Shown one piece after another: positions 1-6,135 of a stretch of 8,527 nucleotides of DNA (position 1 is the first letter of the stretch; each line of letters opens with the position of its first letter). The stretch lies in the NCBI GenBank assembly GCA_040080075.1, contig JBEBJD010000118.1, positions 1-8,527 on the forward strand, read 5' to 3'. Below the pieces are notes generated by a model, which saw only the letters and a program-made list of their open reading frames with translations, was not told the DNA's origin and did no database searches. The position numbers were made by a program, and so were the translations under genes. Source of the DNA: JANNFX01 sp040080075. Its GTDB lineage: Bacteria > Pseudomonadota > Alphaproteobacteria > Rhizobiales > Hyphomicrobiaceae.

Positions 1-501
1 CATCACTATGACCCGGCTCGGCCAGCACGTAGCATCGGCGAGCAGCTTGCGTGTGCCTGAGAATGCGTCACCCTGAAAATCGAGCGAAAGGATGATGCGG
101 CCGCCAAAGCGCTCGACGAGGTTTTGCATCTCTGACGCCCCGAGATTTGACTCGCTGCCAAACACTGGGCTCACTTGAGTGTTTTCGAGCTGCTGGCGAA
201 TACCTGCCGCTTCGGCCGAACCGTTGTCGAACCAGATATTGAGGCCGGGCAATTCAGCGCCGAGGTTTGCCAGAAATTCGCCATTCCCACTTCTGCCTTC
301 GATGGCATCGAGATCGGCAACATAGAGAGTGGGAAACGGATGCAGCCTCCGGTACCCCAGCGCCACGGCGACCGGATCGGGACTTGCTGCCAACGGAGTC
401 TCCAGGGGCTGATAGTTGGCACGATCCCCGGCCACGGCTCGCACGGCAACCCCATGGCGCACATCGATGACGGGGATAATCTCGAACGGCTTCGGTTTCA
501 T
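1..501 (-). CDS. HisA-like TIM-barrel protein, C-terminus beyond window edge
   Basis: The frame is open for 167 codons from an ATG at 501 to the left edge, so the C-terminus lies outside the window. The N-terminus resembles the HisA/HisF half-barrel. Strand beta-1 carries PVIDVRHG with Asp13. YVADLDAIEG at about 60-69 matches the HisA 'VDLDGA' strand. SLDFQGD at about 139-145 places Asp141 where the second catalytic Asp of HisA falls. The glycine-rich phosphate-binding GGGIR segment of true HisA is replaced by FDNGS at about 91-95, so this is probably a divergent paralogue and not the histidine enzyme. The gene starts 39 bp after the monooxygenase stop and could be co-transcribed with it. An in-frame TAA (that gene's stop) lies upstream with no other ATG, GTG or TTG between, which fixes the start, although no clear Shine-Dalgarno is visible. 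I recall such HisA-related proteins (COG1411/TIGR00734 type) from methanogens and methanopterin-using methylotrophs; substrate unknown. Confidence 0.8.
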   Translation of the reverse strand, partial: MKPKPFEIIPVIDVRHGVAVRAVAGDRANYQPLETPLAASPDPVAVALGYRRLHPFPTLYVADLDAIEGRSGNGEFLANLGAELPGLNIWFDNGSAEAAGIRQQLENTQVSPVFGSESNLGASEMQNLVERFGGRIILSLDFQGDAFSGTRKLLADATCWPSRVIVM

Positions 502-540
502 GGGGAGTGCAATAACATAGAGAAGTATCCGCGGCAGCGC

Positions 541-1779
541 TTACCCCAGTGACTCGCGAATAAACGGCGCAACATGTTCAGGCCGCACGCCCAACCCCAA
601 CAGACGGGCGGGGAACCGGCGCAGATAGGGCACGCGGGTCAACAGACGTAACATCAGCGGCGCTCTGAATGGCGCGGGGCCAGCGGCCCCCGTGAGAGCC
701 GGAGTGATCAGCCGGTTCTGGACCAGAACCTGCATGGCCTGAGTAGCGCGCGTCGGGAAAAAGCGCCGCTTCTGCACGGCCGCCAGTGTCTCCACAACAG
801 CGCTGCCGTTGAGTAAGGGCTTTGCCAGAATATTTGCCGCTGCAACGGCATCCTGCACAGCCAGATTAATGCCAACCCCGCCCACCGGCGACATCGCGTG
901 CGCGGCGTCGCCGATAAATAGGAGCCCCGGCTTGTACCAGGTTGTCAGGCGGTTGACCTGCACGCTCAGAAGTTTGAGGTCATCCAAGGAGGTTACTTCG
1001 TTGGCGCGGGCGGCTTCGAATGGCAACAGACTGCCAAGTTTTGAGCGGAAGCTGCCGATACCGCTTGCTTTCAGCGCTTCAAACGTTCCCTTGGCGATCA
1101 CATAAGCGACTTGCCAGTAATCACCGCGATTGAGCATCACGAAGATACGCCCCTGATCAAAGCGGCCTTGCGTCTGATCGGTATCCCCGGCCTTGCGCGA
1201 AAGGCGAAACCACAATGCATCCATAGGCGCGCCCAAGTCTTCGACTTTTAGTCCAGATTTGGACCGCAAAATCGAACTCCTGCCATCGGCACCGATGACA
1301 AGGCCGCAATGCACATTGAGTGGGCCGTCTGGTGTCGTAACACTAACACCCACGACCGCGCCGTTTTCACTGATGAGATCCGTTGCTTCGGCCTGCATCA
1401 TGAGATCGAAACCGGGATAGCGGCGCGCCTCACCTGCCAGATAATTTAGGAAATCCCATTGCGGCATCATCGCGATAAAGGGGCAGCGCACAGCGACGTT
1501 GGCAAAATCCGCCAGCGCGATCGTGTCGTCACCAAACTGAGCGGCGAGTCGCGGAACTTTCTGATGCGGCAGTTTGAGCAAGCCTTCGAGCAGACCCAAT
1601 TCGTGCATCACTTCAAGTGTCGAAGGATGAATGGTGTCTCCGCGGAAATCACGCAGAAAATCGGCGTGCTTTTCAAGAACCAGAACTTTGACGCCCGCGC
1701 GCGCCAGCAAGAGCCCGAGCATCAGTCCGGCGGGACCTCCGCCCGCGATGCAAGCCTGAACTCTGCGTTCTGCAACCAT
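541..1779 (-). CDS. Group A FAD-dependent monooxygenase / oxidoreductase (UbiH/PHBH-like fold)
   Basis: A protein of 412 residues, a normal length for single-component flavoprotein hydroxylases (PF01494, COG0654). The N-terminal Rossmann motif GGGPAG is at 13-18, with the ribose-binding acid Glu36 ending the second strand. The DG motif GADGR is at 163-167. The GD motif, IGDAAHAMSPVGGVGINLA from residue 289, contacts the FAD pyrophosphate and ribityl chain. Such enzymes use NAD(P)H and O2 to hydroxylate an aromatic or similar substrate; nothing here identifies the substrate. There is no signal peptide or clear membrane segment. The C-terminal 40 residues are rich in Arg, Leu and Pro. The gene begins 57 bp after fdsD with only a weak AAAGG abutting the ATG, so translation may be poor or the start may differ slightly. 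It is co-directional with the fds genes and could be read through from them, but a role in formate oxidation is not established for this family. A ubiquinone-pathway hydroxylase is an alternative reading. Confidence 0.88.
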   Translation of the reverse strand: MVAERRVQACIAGGGPAGLMLGLLLARAGVKVLVLEKHADFLRDFRGDTIHPSTLEVMHELGLLEGLLKLPHQKVPRLAAQFGDDTIALADFANVAVRCPFIAMMPQWDFLNYLAGEARRYPGFDLMMQAEATDLISENGAVVGVSVTTPDGPLNVHCGLVIGADGRSSILRSKSGLKVEDLGAPMDALWFRLSRKAGDTDQTQGRFDQGRIFVMLNRGDYWQVAYVIAKGTFEALKASGIGSFRSKLGSLLPFEAARANEVTSLDDLKLLSVQVNRLTTWYKPGLLFIGDAAHAMSPVGGVGINLAVQDAVAAANILAKPLLNGSAVVETLAAVQKRRFFPTRATQAMQVLVQNRLITPALTGAAGPAPFRAPLMLRLLTRVPYLRRFPARLLGLGVRPEHVAPFIRESLG

Positions 1780-1836
1780 CCTTTACTATTTCACTGCTTG
1801 GGCAATGCAGCAAGGCCAGAGGGACTTAAGTCAAAA

Positions 1837-2175
1837 TCACTTTTTTGATTTTTGAACCGGCTTCTTGGATGACGGCTTTGCCCCAGCAGATGCTGTGTTC
1901 GCAATCACGGCAGGAGCGGCCGCGACCGGCTGACTGTTCCCCATGCCCGGTTTCAAGTCGGGCCAAATCGCCTGCAGTGATTTCATTGCCAGCGGGTTGA
2001 GCGCCGATCCGTCCTCACGCACGTATGCGAGCATCGTCTCGCGCATGCGCGGTTCCCAATACTTGCGGATATGGCTCGACATCTCCTCCACAGCCCGGTC
2101 CTGGCCTTGGATTTCCAAGTTCTTGGCAATCTGGTTCGCCATCATAACAAGTTTATCGGACGGCTTAGCATGCAT
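1837..2175 (-). CDS. fdsD: NAD-dependent formate dehydrogenase delta subunit FdsD, with extended C-terminal tail
   Basis: The first 75 or so residues match the FdsD family: SDKLVMMANQIAKNL near the start, then HIRKYWEPRMRETMLAYV at about 35-52 and LNPLAMKSLQAIW at about 59-71. FdsD is a small accessory subunit needed for active FdsABG enzyme in Rhodobacter capsulatus, where it is thought to help cofactor insertion or stabilise the complex. At 112 residues this protein is longer than the usual 65-80. The excess is a tail (about 76-112) of Ala, Pro, Ser and then Lys, ending in KPVQKSKK, which looks disordered and basic. The ATG at 2175 was chosen because AGAGG lies six bases upstream and the family's N-terminus starts here. 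The frame is open further upstream to 2403, but that part overlaps fdhD and is not conserved-looking. The gene overlaps the fdhD end by 11 bp, which suggests translational coupling. Confidence 0.9.
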   Translation of the reverse strand: MHAKPSDKLVMMANQIAKNLEIQGQDRAVEEMSSHIRKYWEPRMRETMLAYVREDGSALNPLAMKSLQAIWPDLKPGMGNSQPVAAAPAVIANTASAGAKPSSKKPVQKSKK

Positions 2176-3073
2176 GGCGAACCTCTGTTCCAGGAGTAGG
2201 GCCTGATCCGGCCCCGTTGATCGGGTCAGCCGCAATGCGGCCTCTATGGGAAAAAATCTCAAATCCGTCGGCGCGGGCAACCGCAATGAGCGTGATGCCG
2301 GCGGCCTCAGCCGTGCGTATGGCCAGGGCGGTTGGCGCCGATACGGCGACGATAATCTGCGCACCAAGCTTGGCCGTCTTCTGCACCATTTCAACAGAGA
2401 CACGGCTGGTTAGAACGACAAAACCGGCATCAATGGTGGTGCCTGAGCGCAGCAGCGCACCCACCAGCTTATCGAGGGCATTGTGACGGCCGACATCCTC
2501 GCGCACGACCAGCGCGCCCGTTCCCGGTGTAAAAAACGCTGCCGCATGTATGGCGCGTGTGCGAATGTTCAACTCTTGGGCGGGCGCCAGAGCGGCCAGG
2601 GCACGATGCACGTCTTGGCTCGAAATGACGAGGCCGCCGGGCACAACGGGCGGCGGCTGAACAGCAACCGCCAGACTTTCCACACCACACAACCCGCACC
2701 CGGTTGGCCCGGCTATGGCGCGGCGGCGCAGCACTATTTGATGACCCGCCTCCGGCACCAGCCACATACGGGCTTCTATCCCGTCGGGCTGCTCGACGAC
2801 TGACAACCCGGTGATGTCAGAAGCCCGGGTGATCTGGCCCTCGGTAAAGCTGAAGCCAAGGGCAAAGTCTTCCAGATCGGCGGGTGTCGCCATCATGACG
2901 GCTTGGGTAGCGCCATCGTAAACAAGAGCAACCGGCACCTCTTCAGGTACCGCACGCAAGGCGCCGTCGCTGGCGTTGTGACCAACACGGTGAGACTGAA
3001 CTATGCGCACGGGGTCAGTCATAGAGGGAACGCTGCCTGGGTCCATAGGTCGGGCTTGATCTGCCAGTCTCAT
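2165..3073 (-). CDS. fdhD: Formate dehydrogenase accessory sulfurtransferase FdhD (FdsC)
   Basis: FdhD-family protein (FdsC in R. capsulatus naming). It receives sulfur from a cysteine desulfurase and is needed to sulfurate and insert the bis-MGD molybdenum cofactor into the catalytic subunit. The CxxC sulfur-relay pair is visible as GPTGCGLCG (Cys126 and Cys129). Other family blocks are VPVALVYDG (47-54), LEDFALGFSFTEGQI (67-81), ALVVREDVGRHNALDKLVGALL (187-208), LTSRVSVEMVQKTAKLGAQI (221-240) and the C-terminal IAVARADGFEIF. The 302-residue reading uses the ATG at 3073. ATGs at 3046 and 3022 are also in frame, conserved sequence begins only after residue 18, and none has a good Shine-Dalgarno, so the true start may be 3022 (285 residues). 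The gene sits 163 bp after fdsA, a gap holding two hairpins, and overlaps fdsD by 11 bp. Confidence 0.93.
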   Translation of the reverse strand: MRLADQARPMDPGSVPSMTDPVRIVQSHRVGHNASDGALRAVPEEVPVALVYDGATQAVMMATPADLEDFALGFSFTEGQITRASDITGLSVVEQPDGIEARMWLVPEAGHQIVLRRRAIAGPTGCGLCGVESLAVAVQPPPVVPGGLVISSQDVHRALAALAPAQELNIRTRAIHAAAFFTPGTGALVVREDVGRHNALDKLVGALLRSGTTIDAGFVVLTSRVSVEMVQKTAKLGAQIIVAVSAPTALAIRTAEAAGITLIAVARADGFEIFSHRGRIAADPINGAGSGPTPGTEVRHAC

Positions 3074-3126
3074 TAAAGTTTGGCGCGATCATCTGATCCG
3101 CACGCAACCCAACAACTTCGTCGTGT

Positions 3127-3168
3127 GTAGCCGGGTTAGGCCGGCACGTGCCGCCAAACCCGGCCTAC
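3127..3168. repeat. REP-like 42-nt imperfect palindrome between fdsA and fdhD
   Basis: The arms GTAG-CCGGGTT (3127-3137) and AACCCGG-C-CTAC (3157-3168) pair with one bulged base at 3164. Inside them GG/CC pairs with one bulge at 3141, then comes the perfect 12-bp palindrome CGGCACGTGCCG (3142-3153). The only mismatch is A3138 against A3156. The element reads almost the same on both strands, is GC-rich and lies between two genes of one operon. It resembles dispersed intergenic palindromes common in alphaproteobacterial genomes. In mRNA it would form a stable stem-loop able to block 3' exonucleases or weaken read-through into fdhD. No U-run follows on either strand, so it is not a canonical terminator. 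Family membership is inferred from one copy only. Confidence 0.6.
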
Positions 3169-3181
3169 GTTTACCTCTCAT

Positions 3182-3209
3182 CTCGCCCTATCGTCATCAA
3201 TGGGGCGAG
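3182..3209 (-). other. Second stem-loop downstream of the fdsA stop codon
   Basis: CTCGCCC (3182-3188) is perfectly complementary to GGGCGAG (3203-3209). A T·G pair (3189/3202) can extend the stem inward, leaving a loop of about 12 nt. It begins 28 bp after the fdsA stop and lies just ahead of the REP-like palindrome, giving two consecutive hairpins on the transcript. There is no poly-U tract, so processing or 3'-end protection of the fdsGBA message is as plausible as partial termination. Confidence 0.45.
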
Positions 3210-3236
3210 GGGGAAGTCAGCGGTCTACCACAGGAC

Positions 3237-6125
3237 TTACTCCGCAGCTTCCGCAGGAGCCGAGATACGGCGGCTCTGCTCGGAGAACTCTTCGTACTTC
3301 TTCTGATAGTCGGTTGGGCCATTCGAGGGCGACACCTGCACCGCAGTCACCTTGAATTCTGGGCAGTTGGTAGCCCAATCCGAGAAGTCGGTGGTGATGA
3401 CATTCGCTTGCGTCAACGGATGGTGGAAAGTTGTGTAGACCACACCCGCCGCCACACGATCGGTAATCAGCGCACGCAGCGCGGTTTCTCCGGCGCGCGA
3501 GCGCACCGTCACCCAGTCGCCATCCTTGACGCCGCGATCTTCAGCGTCGTGAGGATTGATCTCAAGGCGGTCTTCCTCGTGCCACATGACATTGGCCGTG
3601 CGCCGCGTTTGAGCGCCAACATTGTACTGCGACAGGATACGTCCGGTGGTGAGAATGAGCGGGTAACGCGAGCCCGTACGCTCGTCAGTGGGCACATACT
3701 CGGTGAGCATGAACCGGCCCTTGCCGCGCGTGAACTCTTCCGTATGCATAATCGGATAGCCGTCCGGATGCTGCTCGTTGCAGGGCCACTGAACCGAGCC
3801 CAGCTCATCGAGCTTGGCAAAGCTGACACCAGTGAACGTGGGCGTCAGAGCTGCGATCTCGTCGAGAATTTCGCTCGCATCCTTATAGTCCCAGCGCAGA
3901 CCCATCTTCTGGGCGATCAGCTGTGTGATTTCCCAATCGGCGTAACCGTTCTTGGGCGTCATCACTTTGGCAACGCGCTGAATGCGGCGCTCGGCGTTGG
4001 TGAAGGTACCGTCCTTTTCAAGGAAGGTCGACCCTGGGAGGAAGACGTGGGCGTAGTTGGCGGTCTCGTTCAGGAACAAGTCCTGCACGACGACGCATTC
4101 CATGGCAGCGAGGCCGGCCGAAACATGGTGCGTGTCGGGATCGGACTGCAGGATGTCTTCACCCTGAATGTAGATGGCCTTGAAGGTGCCTTCAACGGCG
4201 GCATCGAGCATGTTGGGAATGCGCAGGCCAGGCTCGGGATCGATCTTGCAATCCCAGGCCTTCTCGAACACGGCGCGGGCGCCTGCATCCGAGACGTGCC
4301 GGTAGGCCGTCAGTTCGTGCGGGAACGAGCCCATGTCGCACGCCCCCTGCACGTTGTTTTGCCCGCGCAGCGGGTTTACGCCAACACCGGCGCGGCCGAT
4401 ATTACCGGTCGCCATGGCGAGGTTGGCAATGGCCATCACCGTCGAAGAGCCCTGGCTGTGCTCGGTGACGCCGAGTCCGTAATAGATTGCTGCATTGCCA
4501 CCAGTGGCATAGATGCGGGACGCCTTGCGCACGTCATCGGGGTTAACGCCGGTGAACTTTTCCAGCGCTTCTGGCGAGTTGCGGGGCTCGGCGACAAAGT
4601 CCGCCCATTCCTTGAACTCGACCCAGTCACAGCGGTGACGCACAAAGCTCTCGTTGACGAGCTTCTCCGTGACGATAACATGCGCCATCGACGTCAGCAG
4701 GGCGACGTTGGTTCCAGGCGCTAAGGGCAGATGATAGTCCGCTTCAACATGGGGCGAGCGCACGATATCGGTGCGGCGCGGATCGGCGACGATCAGCCGG
4801 GCACCCTGGCGCAGCCGCTTCTTCATGCGGCTGGCGAAAACGGGATGGCCGTCGGTCGGGTTGGCTCCGATGACAAAAATCACATCGCATTGTTCGACCG
4901 AATCGAAATCTTGCGTACCTGCGCTTTCGCCGAACGTGGTCTTCAATCCATAACCCGTGGGCGAGTGACAAACGCGGGCGCATGTATCGACGTTGTTGAC
5001 GCCGAAGCCCTGGCGAATGAGCTTTTGCACGAGGAAGATATCTTCGTTGGTGCAACGCGACGACGTGATGCCGCCAACAGAACCCTTACCGTGCGCATTC
5101 TGAATGCGACTGAATTCGAAGGCGACTCGGGCGATGGCATCGTCCCAGGTCGTTTCACGCCACGGCTCGGTGATCTTGTCGCGCACCATTGGATTCATGA
5201 TGCGATCGCGGTGGGTGGCGTAACCGTAAGCAAAACGCCCCTTGACGCAGCTATGGCCGCGATTGGCCTTGCCATCCTTCCAGGGCACCATGCGCACCAC
5301 TTCTTCGCCTCGCATTTCGGCCTTGAACTGGCACCCGACGCCGCAATAGGCGCAAGTGGTGATGGCGGAGTGCTCGGGCTGGCCGATGTCGATCAACGAC
5401 TTTTCAGACAGTGTGGCAGTGGGGCAAGCCTGCACACAGGCGCCGCACGAGACGCATTCGGAATTCATGAACTGTTCGTCCATGCCCGCCGAAACGCGGC
5501 TCTCAAAGCCACGGCCCGAGATCGTCAGAGCAAAAGTGCCCTGCACTTCTTCGCAGGCGCGCACGCAACGATTGCAGACGATGCACTTGGCTGGGTCGTA
5601 GGTGAAATAGGGATTGCTCTCGTCCTTGGCGAGAAAGGCGTCATTGGCCTTGCCGTCCTTCTTGGCGAACACATGGTTTTCGCCGTCATAGCCGTAGCGC
5701 ACATCGCGCAGGCCCACGGCGCCAGCCATGTCTTCCAGTTCGCAATCTCCGTTGGCCGCGCAGGTCAAGCAGTCGAGCGGGTGATCGGAGATGTAAAGTT
5801 CCATCACGCCTTTGCGCAGAGCTTTGAGGCGCGGCGTCTGGGTCAACACCGAAATGCCGTGTGCGACCGGCGTGGTGCATGAAGCTGGCGTGCCGTTACG
5901 CCCCTCGATTTCAATGAGGCATAAGCGGCAAGAACCAAAGCTGTCGAGCATGTCGGTTGCACACAGCTTTGGGATGACGGTGCCCATCTCCATGGCCGCA
6001 CGCATGACCGAGGTGCCTTCCGGCACCGTCACTTCGACGCCGTCGATGGTCAGCGTGACCATGTTTTCCGATTTGGAGGCGGCCGTGCCGTAGTCAATTT
6101 CTTTGATGAGTGTCAGCGGCTTCAT
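3237..6125 (-). CDS. fdsA: NAD-dependent formate dehydrogenase catalytic alpha subunit FdsA (Mo-bis-MGD)
   Basis: A cytoplasmic subunit of 962 residues that oxidises formate to CO2; no Tat signal is present. An N-terminal NuoG-like region holds a [2Fe-2S] site (Cys55, 66, 69, 83), a His-ligated [4Fe-4S] site (His115, Cys119, 122, 128) and two ferredoxin-type [4Fe-4S] motifs (Cys181, 184, 187, 191 and Cys224, 227, 230, 234). The molybdopterin domain starts with a fourth [4Fe-4S] motif (Cys258, 261, 265, 293). The Mo ligand and active site are Cys386 and His387 in CARVCHSPT, with Arg587 in NPLRGQN. These are the same residue numbers I recall for R. capsulatus FdsA. Cys386 is a normal TGT codon, so this is not a selenoprotein. 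The molybdopterin dinucleotide-binding domain occupies roughly the last 150 residues. The ATG at 6125 has GTGAGGA upstream, overlapping the fdsB stop; Met22 is a weaker alternative. The spacing to fdsB is 10 bp. Confidence 0.98.
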   Translation of the reverse strand: MKPLTLIKEIDYGTAASKSENMVTLTIDGVEVTVPEGTSVMRAAMEMGTVIPKLCATDMLDSFGSCRLCLIEIEGRNGTPASCTTPVAHGISVLTQTPRLKALRKGVMELYISDHPLDCLTCAANGDCELEDMAGAVGLRDVRYGYDGENHVFAKKDGKANDAFLAKDESNPYFTYDPAKCIVCNRCVRACEEVQGTFALTISGRGFESRVSAGMDEQFMNSECVSCGACVQACPTATLSEKSLIDIGQPEHSAITTCAYCGVGCQFKAEMRGEEVVRMVPWKDGKANRGHSCVKGRFAYGYATHRDRIMNPMVRDKITEPWRETTWDDAIARVAFEFSRIQNAHGKGSVGGITSSRCTNEDIFLVQKLIRQGFGVNNVDTCARVCHSPTGYGLKTTFGESAGTQDFDSVEQCDVIFVIGANPTDGHPVFASRMKKRLRQGARLIVADPRRTDIVRSPHVEADYHLPLAPGTNVALLTSMAHVIVTEKLVNESFVRHRCDWVEFKEWADFVAEPRNSPEALEKFTGVNPDDVRKASRIYATGGNAAIYYGLGVTEHSQGSSTVMAIANLAMATGNIGRAGVGVNPLRGQNNVQGACDMGSFPHELTAYRHVSDAGARAVFEKAWDCKIDPEPGLRIPNMLDAAVEGTFKAIYIQGEDILQSDPDTHHVSAGLAAMECVVVQDLFLNETANYAHVFLPGSTFLEKDGTFTNAERRIQRVAKVMTPKNGYADWEITQLIAQKMGLRWDYKDASEILDEIAALTPTFTGVSFAKLDELGSVQWPCNEQHPDGYPIMHTEEFTRGKGRFMLTEYVPTDERTGSRYPLILTTGRILSQYNVGAQTRRTANVMWHEEDRLEINPHDAEDRGVKDGDWVTVRSRAGETALRALITDRVAAGVVYTTFHHPLTQANVITTDFSDWATNCPEFKVTAVQVSPSNGPTDYQKKYEEFSEQSRRISAPAEAAE

Positions 6126-6135
6126 GGGTCAGTCC

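Noticed and set aside
171..464. Minus-strand frame of 97 codons, rich in Trp, Pro and Ser.
   Set aside because: It is a shifted frame over the HisA-like gene, with odd composition and no homology that I recognise.
175..552. Plus-strand frame of 125 codons at the left edge.
   Set aside because: The opposite strand encodes a HisA-like protein that stays open to the window edge and shows family motifs; the plus-strand product has none.
2176..2403. N-terminal extension of the fdsD frame up to an ATG at 2403.
   Set aside because: It lies inside fdhD, is rich in Arg and Pro as expected of an out-of-frame reading, and the FdsD family begins at 2175, where a Shine-Dalgarno is present.
3123..4724. 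Open plus-strand frame of 533 codons opposite fdsA.
   Set aside because: It is antisense to a fully conserved fdsA with all ligand motifs. The protein has no recognisable family and its openness follows from GC-rich codon bias.
4968..4970. Possible selenocysteine codon at the FdsA active site.
   Set aside because: The codon on the coding strand is TGT (cysteine), so no recoding is needed.
4731..5882. Open plus-strand frame of 383 codons opposite the fdsA 5' half.
   Set aside because: It is a mirror of the Fe-S and molybdopterin domains of fdsA, with no domain of its own.
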